Part shown: piece after piece, positions 1-9,541 of the stretch | Layout: each line of letters begins with the position of its first letter | How positions within the stretch are numbered: position 1 is the stretch's first letter | NCBI GenBank assembly: GCA_023461135.1 | Contig: JAEWNX010000387.1 | Location: 1 to 17,349, forward strand | Source: Pseudomonadota bacterium | Lineage (GTDB): Bacteria > Pseudomonadota > Alphaproteobacteria > Caulobacterales > Aquidulcibacteraceae | Length of the DNA stretch: 17,349 nucleotides | Direction of reading: 5' to 3' | Program-made: the position numbers and the translations under genes | The notes under the pieces: model-generated | What the model saw: the letters and a program-made list of their open reading frames with translations, nothing else | What the model was told of the DNA's origin: nothing | Databases searched by the model: none

Positions 1-2722
1 CCGCCCCGCCACCAACGCCGACCGCGCGGCCGGGGAACCATCCGGATGTGGCGGCGGAAGGCGCAACAAAGGTGGACGCCGAGGAGATTGTCTCCGTCAC
101 CGCGGCGCCCCGCGCTGCGCGGTCGACTACGCGGAGTGCGCCGAGCGGATCATCCGCGTGGCTGGCGGAGTCGATTGGATCGAGGGTAGCGCTCACGCTG
201 TCGCCTCCGAGATTGATTTCGGAGACGCTGCGGATCGTATGGGAAGCGCCAGTGACGATACGAAGCCCCGCGCCGCCGCCGGAAAGGCCGACCGCAGCGA
301 CGCCGAGATCGTAGCCCGCCTCAGCGAGCGCTTCGTTGAGCCTCTGCGCCGCGCTTTCGAGCGTGCGCGGATCGCCGGGATCGAGTGACGCGCTGACCGT
401 GCGCTCGCCCCAAGCCGTCCCGAACGTGATCGAGACGCTTTGATCGCTCAGAAGCGCCGCAACATCGTCACTCACGCCGCTCGCAGCTTGCGCACTGGTG
501 AAGCTGCGGTCCGCCGAGTGCGCGCCGCCGAGGCCGAACGCCGGCGCCGAGCCCTCCAGCGTCAACGCGTCGCCATTGACGCTGACGGAAACGAGGCGCT
601 GTCCAGCGTTCTCCGCGATCGCCCATTGCGTTAGATCGTTGCCTGTGGCCCCAACATAGACGCCTGCAGCGTTCAGCGCCGCGTCCAGACGATCATGAAA
701 CGCCGCGCTCCATTCGCCAGGCGACGGGTCGGGATCGTTCGCGCGTTCCAGAGCGCTGACGGAGACAGTAATCGTCTTGTTTCCAGTCGCGGTCGCGACG
801 ACGACCTCAATATCGAGTGCTCCCGTATGGGTCAGCAGAGGCGAACTGGCGGCAGAATGGCTGCGTACAGCATCGCCGAAAATCGTCCCCGCCGCTGCGT
901 TAGGCAGTCCGCCAGCGGCCCACGCGCCTGGCGCTTGCAGATCGGCTGCATGCTCATCTTCATTCAGCGTCGCAGCGACGTTCAGGACATCGTGCAGCGC
1001 GTCGATGCGCAGAGTGAGCGAACCGCCGTTATCGACGAGATAAGCCGCGGCGTTGACGCCCTTCTCGGCGAGCTTCGTGTTGAGCTGCTGAGCGATAGCG
1101 GCTCCATCGATGCCGTCCTCGCCGCCATCGATCGTGATCGTGTGCGCCTGGCTCGACGTTGTAATCACGAACGTCTGTTGGCCGACGAATAAGTCCGTCG
1201 AAGCGGCGACTGCGCCCGTTTCGAAACGGCGCGCGAACACGCCGTCGCGAAGACCGCCGACTTGGCCGGGCGGAACAATCGCCTCAAGCGTCGCGACCTT
1301 GCCGCCGATCGTAAGGCTCGACGCGCGGACGCGGTCTCCGCTGATGACGGAGATCCCGAGATTGCCGTTGTCCTCCCAGACCTCGACGCCGGCCGCGATG
1401 CCCTGTTCGTGCAGAAGCTGTGTGAGGCGCTCGGCAAGATCATCGACAATGGCGCGATCCTCGCTTTCACCGTCGCGCGCGCGCCAGGCTTCCAGATCGT
1501 CGCTGCGCCAGGCTGTGGTGACGGAGATCGTGCGGCCGTCGCCGAGGTCGAGTTTCAGCACCGCCTCGCCGGCGGCGCGGAGTTTATCTTCAAAGCCATT
1601 GGCGCCGTCGGACACCAGAGCGTTGCTGCGCTGTTCAAGCGCGCTCAAGGGCCCCGCCGCGTACGGGGCGCCGGGCCCGTACCAGCCCGTCGCGACATGA
1701 GCGCCGATAGGATCGGCCGTGGCGCCAGGACGTTCGAGCCAAGCGGGCTGACCCGGCGCGCCGCCGACATCTGCGAGCTTGATGAGCCGCCCGCCGTTCG
1801 CGCTGGCGCCGACGACATAAAAAGCGGGCGCCGCACTCACCGGCTCGAACGCGACGCGTTCGCCGGCGCGCACATCCACCTTCAGCGCGTATTGTTTAGG
1901 GCCGGTGTAGCGCGTTTCGATTGTGCGGGCGCCGATCTTGATTGCGCTGGTCTTCGGCGTGAGGTCCACCGACTCCAGCCGCGACGAGGCGCCCGCTGCG
2001 CCGAGCTTGCCATTGATAAAGCTGATGACGTTGCCGAGCGTGCGCGGGATCGATCCCATTTGCGACAGATCGATCGCAACGTTGCGCACCGTGCCGCCGG
2101 CGGACGTGGCGACGATGTTGAATTTGGCGTCCGAGGCAAGTCCGCTGACCTTGTCATAGAGGCCGCCTTTGTGAATGACGGCTGTTTGGTAGTCTTCGGA
2201 CTTGGTCGGCAGCGCGATCGTGCTTTGCGTTTTGTCGACGCGGTCGCCTTGCGCCAAGCGCATGTCCTCGAATTGCTGCTGGGCGAAGAAGGCTTCGAGT
2301 TCGGCAAGGCCCCGCGCGAACTGCGCCTGAGTTTGCGCCTGCTGCGTTTTCGAGAGCTGCTTGTCTTCGGCGCGGCCGGCGAGCGCTTGGAGCGTGGTGA
2401 GACCGGAGTAGAGCGCAAAGAGCCGCCGATAATCGCCGGAAGCGCCGAGATCGGAGTAGAGCTTGGCGCCGGTGTCGAAGAACGACTTGTTCGAGAGCGC
2501 GCGCTGGATCAGCACTTCGGCGCTGGGCGAAACCCCTGGGGTCCAGACAGGGGCGATGGGTGCGTTGGGATCCTGCGTGGCTGCGCGCACGTCAACGCCG
2601 ATGCCGGCGCGCGCCTTGGCCATCGCCACGAGCAGATCGGCGCCGACTCCGGAAGAATCAGCTTGGCCGAACAGGGCCTGCGCGATGGCGGAATTGATCG
2701 GGCCGACCAGGGCTTGCTCCAA
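1..2722 (-). CDS. flaEY: Large FlaEY-like flagellar protein with tandem flagellin_IN-like modules (C-terminus outside window)
   Basis: The minus frame is open from the stop of the upstream transporter to the left edge, giving about 907 codons from TTG 2722. I translated it throughout and found no stop. The N-terminal part holds an LFALYSGLTTLQALAGRA-type helical region, then a block around MGSIPRTLGNVISFINGKL (about 2070-1990). Further modules recur at roughly 1566-1345, 1198-1000, 820-565 and 440-245. Each pairs beta strands (as in TISVTTAWR or TITIDGG) with a helix such as AIAQQLNTKLAEKG, followed by more beta strands, which resembles the flagellin hook IN motif. From memory, the PRTLxxVxxxINxKL block and this architecture match Caulobacterales FlaEY, a large protein linked to flagellin assembly; no search was run. 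No ATG lies near the N-terminus. TTG 2722 is the first plausible start, GTG 2629 and ATG 2623 are later options, and none has a good ribosome binding site. The coding frame is firm; the name is moderately sure. Confidence 0.62.
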   Translation of the reverse strand, partial: MEQALVGPINSAIAQALFGQADSSGVGADLLVAMAKARAGIGVDVRAATQDPNAPIAPVWTPGVSPSAEVLIQRALSNKSFFDTGAKLYSDLGASGDYRRLFALYSGLTTLQALAGRAEDKQLSKTQQAQTQAQFARGLAELEAFFAQQQFEDMRLAQGDRVDKTQSTIALPTKSEDYQTAVIHKGGLYDKVSGLASDAKFNIVATSAGGTVRNVAIDLSQMGSIPRTLGNVISFINGKLGAAGASSRLESVDLTPKTSAIKIGARTIETRYTGPKQYALKVDVRAGERVAFEPVSAAPAFYVVGASANGGRLIKLADVGGAPGQPAWLERPGATADPIGAHVATGWYGPGAPYAAGPLSALEQRSNALVSDGANGFEDKLRAAGEAVLKLDLGDGRTISVTTAWRSDDLEAWRARDGESEDRAIVDDLAERLTQLLHEQGIAAGVEVWEDNGNLGISVISGDRVRASSLTIGGKVATLEAIVPPGQVGGLRDGVFARRFETGAVAASTDLFVGQQTFVITTSSQAHTITIDGGEDGIDGAAIAQQLNTKLAEKGVNAAAYLVDNGGSLTLRIDALHDVLNVAATLNEDEHAADLQAPGAWAAGGLPNAAAGTIFGDAVRSHSAASSPLLTHTGALDIEVVVATATGNKTITVSVSALERANDPDPSPGEWSAAFHDRLDAALNAAGVYVGATGNDLTQWAIAENAGQRLVSVSVNGDALTLEGSAPAFGLGGAHSADRSFTSAQAASGVSDDVAALLSDQSVSITFGTAWGERTVSASLDPGDPRTLESAAQRLNEALAEAGYDLGVAAVGLSGGGAGLRIVTGASHTIRSVSEINLGGDSVSATLDPIDSASHADDPLGALRVVDRAARGAAVTETISSASTFVAPSAATSGWFPGRAVGVGGGA

Positions 2723-2776
2723 CGAAGCGGACAGCTTCGCTGAGCGTTCGTAAACGACGGGTTCGTAACCCGAGGG

Positions 2777-3637
2777 TTAACGCATCAGCAGGGTCAAATC
2801 GGCCATTTCCCGGAAGACCGGATATTCGAGCAGCCGCGGCCAGAGCTGGATGCCCTGCCAGATCGAGAGGCCGATCACCAATATCGAGGCGGCGCCCAGC
2901 AGCCAGCGGGCCGGCGCGACCTTCGTGATGTAGCCTGCGAGCGGCGCTGCGAAGAGCCCGCCCACGATAAGTCCGCCCAGCGCGGCGCCGCCGGCGATGA
3001 TGCCGCCTTCGAGTTCGAAGCGTCCGGTTAACAGCGTGAAAAGAAAAGTCAGCGAGATCGCGACGGTGACCACGAACTCGGCGCTGTTGACGCTGCCGAT
3101 GACGTAACGCGGCGTGTGCCCGCGGCCGAGCAAGGTCGATGTCACGATCGGACCCCAGCCGCCGCCGCCACTGGCGTCGAGAAATCCCCCGACCACGCCG
3201 ATCGGCACGACATGCTTCAGATGCGGCGGCTCGTCCTTGAGTTCACGCAGCGCGCGCGTGAGCATGTAAACGCCAAGCACGCCGAGATAGGCGATCACCA
3301 CCGCTTTGATGAAGGTCGGATCAAAGCCGGTTAACAGATAGGCGCCGATCACGCCGCCGACGACGCCCGCGGGCGCGAGGCGGAAGAAGAGCTGCCAATC
3401 GACGTTCTTGTGCAGCAAGTGCGACGCTCCCGACGCACCTGTCGTAAAGCACTCCGCTGCGTGGATCGTTGCCGAGGCTTGCGCCGGAGGCACGCCAAAA
3501 GCCAGCAGAACGCTGGTCGAGATCACGCCGTAGGCCATGCCTACTGCGCCATCGATCAATTGTGCGATGAAACCGACGGCCAAAAACAGGCTGAAAGTCG
3601 TCAACAGCACGGGCCAAAGGTCCGGGTTGATGCTCAT
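2777..3637 (-). CDS. TauE/SafE (TSUP) family membrane transporter
   Basis: A 286-residue polytopic inner-membrane protein of the sulfite exporter TauE/SafE family, which moves small, often sulfur-containing or organic anions. The N-terminal half has the family's QLIDGAVGMAYG motif (about residues 26-37) and hydrophobic helices. The second half repeats the fold with GVVGGFLDASGGGGWGPI (about 148-165), the matching Gly-rich hairpin. Length fits the family. The start ATG at 3637 is preceded by GAGGG. The substrate cannot be read from sequence; the nearest sulfur-related gene in the window, the cysteine synthase, is over 4 kb away. The stop TAA (2777-2779) is directly followed, in the same frame, by the FlaEY-like reading frame, so the two may share a transcript. 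The upstream gap to the GST gene is 73 bp. Confidence 0.88.
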   Translation of the reverse strand: MSINPDLWPVLLTTFSLFLAVGFIAQLIDGAVGMAYGVISTSVLLAFGVPPAQASATIHAAECFTTGASGASHLLHKNVDWQLFFRLAPAGVVGGVIGAYLLTGFDPTFIKAVVIAYLGVLGVYMLTRALRELKDEPPHLKHVVPIGVVGGFLDASGGGGWGPIVTSTLLGRGHTPRYVIGSVNSAEFVVTVAISLTFLFTLLTGRFELEGGIIAGGAALGGLIVGGLFAAPLAGYITKVAPARWLLGAASILVIGLSIWQGIQLWPRLLEYPVFREMADLTLLMR

Positions 3638-3710
3638 GCGCCCTCGTTAACGGTCCGGCTCAGCTTAGACCGTCGAAAGGCAATGCGGCTAGACCGTGGC
3701 GGGTTCCCTC

Positions 3711-4322
3711 TCAAGGCGCCGACGCCGAAAAAGGCGAAAGCCCGAGGTCGCTTTCCATCCGTGCGATCCAAGCCTGCACGGACGGATAGCTGGCGAGATC
3801 GAAGCCGCCGAGTTCGGCTTTGCGCGTGTAGGCGAGGAGCGCGATGTCGGCGAGCGTCAACGCAGCGCCGACGAGATACGGCGTCTGGCGCAGTTGCTCC
3901 TCCATGCGCGCCAGCGCCGCTTTGCCGCGGATCATGAGTGCTGGATCGAGGTCTTCTTCACGCTGCTTGAGAAAGTGCCGGCGCGCGATGCGCACGGCGA
4001 CATAGATTTCGTGACTGTTCTGCTCCCAGAATAACCACTCGAACATCTTGGCGCGATCGTATGGATCGCTCGGGATGAGATCGCTGCCCGCGGCGAGGTG
4101 CAACATGATCGCGTTCGATTGTGCGAGCGTGCGCCCGTCGCCGAGCACCACGGTCGGCACCTGGCCCGCGGGATTGAGCTTCAAGAACTCGGGCGTGCGC
4201 GTTTCGCCGTTGAACGCGTTGGTCTCGATCCACTCGATGGGAATGGCAAGACGCTCGGCCACCCAGCGCGCCTTCATCGCGTTGCCGCTGTCGGAGCTGC
4301 CGTAGAGTTTGATCGCGCTCAT
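3711..4322 (-). CDS. Glutathione S-transferase family protein
   Basis: A 203-residue cytosolic GST. The N-terminal thioredoxin-like domain begins with IKLYGSSDSGNAMKARWV, holds the cis-Pro region GQVPTVVLGDG (about 54-64) and then the glutathione gamma-Glu binding TLAQSNAIMLHLA, where QS is the usual E/Q-S pair. The C-terminal helical domain contains LVGAALTLADIALLAYTR, the conserved N-capping box with its Asp. The catalytic residue is probably the Ser in GSSDSGN, as in beta or nu-like bacterial GSTs, but the substrate is unknown. The ATG at 4322 is chosen because AAGGAGG lies 7 nt upstream and the family N-terminus starts exactly there. The frame stays open upstream to 4547, but that part overlaps the M28 gene and is not GST-like. 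A hairpin separates it from the M28 gene, so it may have its own promoter. Confidence 0.9.
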   Translation of the reverse strand: MSAIKLYGSSDSGNAMKARWVAERLAIPIEWIETNAFNGETRTPEFLKLNPAGQVPTVVLGDGRTLAQSNAIMLHLAAGSDLIPSDPYDRAKMFEWLFWEQNSHEIYVAVRIARRHFLKQREEDLDPALMIRGKAALARMEEQLRQTPYLVGAALTLADIALLAYTRKAELGGFDLASYPSVQAWIARMESDLGLSPFSASAP

Positions 4323-4363
4323 CTCCGCCTCCTTGCGCCGCTTAGGCCGAGACCTGCAAATCT

Positions 4364-4410
4364 TGCAAGCGAAACGTGCTCGCATCGGGTGTGAACACGC
4401 TTCGCTTGCA
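4364..4410 (-). terminator. Hairpin terminator after the M28 peptidase gene
   Basis: Two 15-nt arms, TGCAAGCGAAACGTG (4364-4378) and CACGCTTCGCTTGCA (4396-4410), pair with one mismatch on the plus strand. In minus-strand RNA that mismatch becomes a G-U pair. The stem begins 2 nt after the peptidase stop codon, and the RNA then reads AGAUUUG, a short U tract. This fits an intrinsic terminator or an attenuator between the peptidase and GST genes. Confidence 0.6.
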
Positions 4411-4411
4411 G

Positions 4412-6091
<1,680 letters not shown>

Positions 6092-6183
6092 GAGCGTCCC
6101 CTGTTTAAGCGACACCTAGCCCGCGCTGTAGCCCCGCTCAACCCGCCAGCGACAGGGTTTGCGACATATGGTAACGATGTGTC

Positions 6184-6190
6184 GAGGAGG
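6184..6190 (+). promoter_or_regulatory. Ribosome binding site fixing a TTG start (cyclase)
   Basis: GAGGAGG lies 5 nt before TTG 6196. No ATG occurs in frame near the family N-terminus (ADVRTERRLAAIMAADVVG), so this strong site supports the TTG start. Confidence 0.7.
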
Positions 6191-6195
6191 CCGTC

Positions 6196-7941
6196 TTGGC
6201 CGACGTGCGAACAGAGCGGCGTCTCGCCGCCATCATGGCGGCGGATGTCGTCGGTTACAGCCGGATGATGGCGCTCGACGAAGCGACGACCCTGCGCCTG
6301 TTCAAGGCATGCGTCGCCGAGGCTCTGGAGCCGCTGGTGGGCGAACACGGCGGACGCATCGTAAAGACCATGGGCGACGGCGTGCTGGCGGAGTTCGCCA
6401 GCGCTGTCGAAGCCCTTGAGTGCGCGGCGGCGTTTCAACGTGCGATGGCCGAGCGCAACGCGCCCCTGCCCTCGCCGCAACGGATCGATTTCCGCATCGG
6501 CATCCATGATGGCGACGTGGTCGTCGAGAATGGCGACGTGTTCGGCGACGTTGTCGTGCTTGCGGAGCGCTTGCAGACCATGGCGCCGGCGGGCGGACTC
6601 TGCATCTCAGAACGCGTGCGCGAGGATGCGCTCGGCCGCGTTGACTTGTCGTTCGACGATGCGGGAGAGCAGCGGCTGAAGAATATCAACCGGCCGGTGC
6701 GCGCATATCGCGTGCATCTCAGCAGCGGCGCGGATTCAGGGCCCACTCTCGATCTGCCGAACAAGCCCTCGATCGCCGTGCTGCCGTTCGACAACATGAG
6801 TGGCGATCCCGAGCAGGTTTACTTCGCCGACGGCGTGACGGAAGACATCATTACGGCGCTCTCGCACTGGCGCTGGTTCTTCGTCATCGCGCGCAATTCG
6901 AGCTTTATCTACAAGGGCCGCTCCGTCGATGTGAAGCAGGTCGGGCGCGAGCTGGGCGTGCGCTACGTGCTGGAAGGTTCGGTTCGCCGCATCGGATCGC
7001 GGGCGCGCATCGCCTGCCAGCTCATCGATTCGGCGAGCGCCGCGCACATCTGGGCCGAGACGTTCGATCGCGATGTCGCCGACATTTTCGCGCTGCAGGA
7101 CGAGATCACACATAGCGTCGTCGGCGCGATGGAGCCGGCCATCTTGCGCAGCGAAGGCCAGCGCATGAGCCGCAGGGCCATCCGCGATCTCACGGCGTTC
7201 GAGTGCGGGCAGCGTGGCTTGTGGCTCATGAACCGCGGCCACGATCCCGACTATGACGCGGCCATCGCGTGTTTCACTGAGTGCGTGGCGCGCGATCCTG
7301 AGATGGCGATGGGACACGTCGGACTGGCGCGCGCCTATTACGGCAAAGTCGTGTACGCGCTCTCGAGCGACACGGACACGGATCTAGCGCTCGGATATGA
7401 CGCAGCCAAACGCGGCGTCGCGCTCGATCCGCAGGACGCGTACGCCTACTCGGCGCTGGCAGGCGCGCTGCTCTATCTCTCGCGCCACGGCGAAGCGCTG
7501 GACGCGGCAGAGCGCGCCATCGCCGTCAATCCGAACTTCGCCATTGGTTATTTCCGGCTCGGCCAAGTGCTGACCTATAGCGGACGCGCGGCTGAAGCGA
7601 TCGAACCGATCAAGCGCAGCATGCGCCATAATCCGTACGATCCGCGCTTCGGCGCGCTGCAGCTTGTGCTCGCGATCGCCGAGTATCACGCCGGCGAGCT
7701 GGAAGCGGCGGTCACGACGGCGCGGGCGGCGATGAGGCAGGGCGAGTGGCGCGCGGTCAGCGTGCTCGGACCGGCGCTCGCGCGGCTGGGGCGGTTCGAG
7801 GAGGCCCGCGCTGCGTTTACACCGGATATGCTGACGCGCATCACTGCGGGCAGCCGCCGCCTCATGACGTACGCCAAGCCGAGCGATCTTGCGTACGCGA
7901 TTGAAGGTCTACGCTTGGCCGCGTATGGCCCGCACGACTAG
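6196..7941 (+). CDS. Class III adenylate/guanylate cyclase fused to TolB-like domain and TPRs
   Basis: A 581-residue cytosolic protein. The cyclase catalytic domain is residues 1-175, a TolB/FlgO-like domain about 188-315 (SIAVLPFDNMSGDPEQVYFA, RYVLEGSVRR, AHIWAETFDR), and TPR-type helices run from about 350 to 540. This is the common rhizobial and caulobacterial architecture of cAMP-forming cyclases. Metal-binding Asp17 (AADVVGYSR) and Asp61 (KTMGDGV), adenine-specifying Lys57 and Asp114, and Arg125 are present. The transition-state Asn expected four residues before the Arg is Val121 (FGDVVVLAERL where family members read GDGVNVAARL), so activity may be weak, or it may need a partner or serve regulation only. 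The start is TTG with a strong ribosome binding site. The stop codon interlocks with the convergent gene's stop. No clear promoter was seen in the 104-bp divergent gap upstream. Confidence 0.92.
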   Translation: MADVRTERRLAAIMAADVVGYSRMMALDEATTLRLFKACVAEALEPLVGEHGGRIVKTMGDGVLAEFASAVEALECAAAFQRAMAERNAPLPSPQRIDFRIGIHDGDVVVENGDVFGDVVVLAERLQTMAPAGGLCISERVREDALGRVDLSFDDAGEQRLKNINRPVRAYRVHLSSGADSGPTLDLPNKPSIAVLPFDNMSGDPEQVYFADGVTEDIITALSHWRWFFVIARNSSFIYKGRSVDVKQVGRELGVRYVLEGSVRRIGSRARIACQLIDSASAAHIWAETFDRDVADIFALQDEITHSVVGAMEPAILRSEGQRMSRRAIRDLTAFECGQRGLWLMNRGHDPDYDAAIACFTECVARDPEMAMGHVGLARAYYGKVVYALSSDTDTDLALGYDAAKRGVALDPQDAYAYSALAGALLYLSRHGEALDAAERAIAVNPNFAIGYFRLGQVLTYSGRAAEAIEPIKRSMRHNPYDPRFGALQLVLAIAEYHAGELEAAVTTARAAMRQGEWRAVSVLGPALARLGRFEEARAAFTPDMLTRITAGSRRLMTYAKPSDLAYAIEGLRLAAYGPHD

Positions 7942-8384
7942 CCGCGCTTCTTCTTGCCCTTCTTCTTCGCTGCCTTTTTCGCAGCGAGCGGCGCGTATCC
8001 GGCGGGCGGCGCCAACGGATGCGTGTCGCCCGGATAGCGGCCCTTCACCAGCACGGTGATGCCGCCCTTCGTGTTGTTGGAGTCTGGCGCCTGCCACACG
8101 GTCACTTCGTGATCGTACCCCGGCGCCCACGCCATGGTGACGCTCGTGGGCGGCTCGGTGGTGAGCGCGTGATAGAGCACGGTGCGGATGGTTTCCTGGA
8201 AAACTTCCGGCACCGTCTGCATGTACGATTTCCACGCACGATAAAGCGGCGTGTTGCCGACGAGGAACGCCGCATCGAGCCGCTCGCCGGGCGCGAACAT
8301 TTCGGCGGTTGTCGCAAGCGCGCCGATTTCGTCATCGGCGAATTTGCGATTGAGTCTGATGAGTATGGATTGCAGCGCGGACAT
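7938..8384 (-). CDS. Hypothetical protein with Lys-rich C-terminal tail
   Basis: A 148-residue protein I do not recognise. It is soluble, with no signal peptide or membrane segment. Residues 1-115 look folded, with an amphipathic N-terminus (SALQSILIRLNRKFADDEIG) and beta-like segments such as HEVTVWQAPDS and GGITVLVKGRYPG. It ends in a Pro/Ala linker and a basic tail, AAKKAAKKKGKKKRG, of the kind often used for nucleic-acid or membrane-phosphate binding. ATG 8384 has AGAGGGA a few nt upstream. The stop TAG is read from CTAG at 7938-7941, whose other strand supplies the cyclase stop, so the two convergent genes overlap by 4 bp. It is probably a real gene given the ribosome binding site and coding-like composition. 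The function is unknown. Confidence 0.7.
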   Translation of the reverse strand: MSALQSILIRLNRKFADDEIGALATTAEMFAPGERLDAAFLVGNTPLYRAWKSYMQTVPEVFQETIRTVLYHALTTEPPTSVTMAWAPGYDHEVTVWQAPDSNNTKGGITVLVKGRYPGDTHPLAPPAGYAPLAAKKAAKKKGKKKRG

Positions 8385-8456
8385 AAGCTTCCCTCTTGCC
8401 CTATGAGGCCGAAGGCGGCGCGCCCGTGCAATCGGCCCTCACACGCAAAACGTCCG

Positions 8457-8482
8457 GCGCCGCGTGTTCGTTATAGCGGCGC
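8457..8482 (-). terminator. Candidate terminator downstream of the cysteine synthase gene
   Basis: A perfect 7-bp stem, GCGCCGC (8457-8463) and GCGGCGC (8476-8482), with a 12-nt loop. It lies about 45 nt after the cysteine synthase stop. In minus-strand RNA it is followed, after a short GC-rich spacer, by UUUU. The distance from the stop and the spacer make it only moderately convincing. Confidence 0.4.
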
Positions 8483-8527
8483 GTAGCTAAGGCGCCATGT
8501 CGATGCGCGCGGCTGGCGAAACTCAAT

Positions 8528-9526
8528 TCAGTCGAGCCAAGGCGGCGTGGGCAGATCTTTCGACCGCAGAAAAGCGGGATTGAAGAGCTTCGAGGTGTAG
8601 CGATTGCCGTAGTCGCACAGCACCGTAACGACGGTTTTGTTTGGCCCGAGTTTCCGCGCGAGCTCCATGGCGCCGAGCACGTTGAGCGCAGAGGAGCCGC
8701 CGACGCAGAGGCCCTCTTCCTGGACGAGATTGTAGAGGACGGGGAGCCAGTCTTTGTCCTCGATGCGGAAGGCTTCGTCGACGACAACGCCTTCGAGATT
8801 GGCGGTGACGCGGCCCTGGCCGATGCCTTCCGTGATGGATGCGCCTTCCGCTTTGAGTTCGCCGTGCTTGTACCAATTGTAGAGCGCCGCGCCGCCGGGA
8901 TCGGCGATGCCGATGACGACGTCCTTGTTCTTGGCTTTGAGCGCCATGGAGACGCCGCCAAGCGTGCCGCCGGAGCCGACGGCGCAGATGAAGCCATCGA
9001 CGCGGCCTTGCGTATCGCGCCATATTTCGGGGCCGGTGGTTTCGAGGTGGCCCTGGCGGTTGGCGATGTTGTCGAACTGATTGGCCCAGATGGCGCCGTT
9101 GGGTTCGGTGCGCGCTTTCTCTTCGGCGATGCGGCGGGAAATCTTGGTGTAGTGGTTCTCGGACGCGGCGGGCGCGGGATCGACTTCTACGAGTTCGGCG
9201 CCGAGCGAGATCACCGCGTCCTTCTTCTCTTGGCTTTGCGTGCGCGGCATGACGACGATGACGCGATAGCCGCGCGCCGCGCCGACGAGCGCCAAGCCAA
9301 TCCCGGTGTTGCCGGCGGTGCCTTCGACGATAACGCCGCCTTTGCGGAGTTGGCGTTTGGCTTCGGCGTCCTTGATGATGGCGAGCGCGGCGCGGTCTTT
9401 GATGGACTGGCCGGGATTCAGGAATTCGGCCTTGCCGAGAATGGTGCAGCCGGTTTCTTCGCTCGCGCGCCGGAGCTTGATCAGCGGGGTATTGCCGATG
9501 GCGTCGATAATAGAGGAATGGATCAT
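8528..9526 (-). CDS. cysK: Cysteine synthase A-like PLP enzyme
   Basis: A 332-residue fold-type II PLP enzyme expected to make L-cysteine from O-acetylserine and sulfide in the cytosol. The PLP-binding Lys43 lies in NPGQSIKDRAA. The Asn loop is GTAGNTG (69-75), the phosphate loop GSGGT (185-189), and a Ser-rich GGSSALN (276-282) contacts the PLP ring. The usual substrate loop is TSGNTG, so here its Ser is Ala. Together with the ending LCDYGNRYTSKLFNPAFL, this resembles the branch that includes fungal Cys12/Mcy1-type proteins (from memory), so the true acceptor or donor could differ from classical CysK. ATG 9526 is chosen from the family N-terminus (IIDAIGNTPLIKL) and GGAG 6 nt upstream. The frame stays open upstream to 9838, but that stretch is low-complexity Arg-rich and covers a repeat. 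It is transcribed away from the structured intergenic region. Confidence 0.9.
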   Translation of the reverse strand: MIHSSIIDAIGNTPLIKLRRASEETGCTILGKAEFLNPGQSIKDRAALAIIKDAEAKRQLRKGGVIVEGTAGNTGIGLALVGAARGYRVIVVMPRTQSQEKKDAVISLGAELVEVDPAPAASENHYTKISRRIAEEKARTEPNGAIWANQFDNIANRQGHLETTGPEIWRDTQGRVDGFICAVGSGGTLGGVSMALKAKNKDVVIGIADPGGAALYNWYKHGELKAEGASITEGIGQGRVTANLEGVVVDEAFRIEDKDWLPVLYNLVQEEGLCVGGSSALNVLGAMELARKLGPNKTVVTVLCDYGNRYTSKLFNPAFLRSKDLPTPPWLD

Positions 9527-9541
9527 GGCCGCTCCGGCTTT

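Noticed and set aside
1262..2743. A 493-codon plus-strand open frame.
   Set aside because: It shares codon boundaries with the minus-strand FlaEY-like frame and is the usual GC-rich mirror. Its sequence is Arg/Gly/Ala-rich without family features, while the minus strand gives coherent modules.
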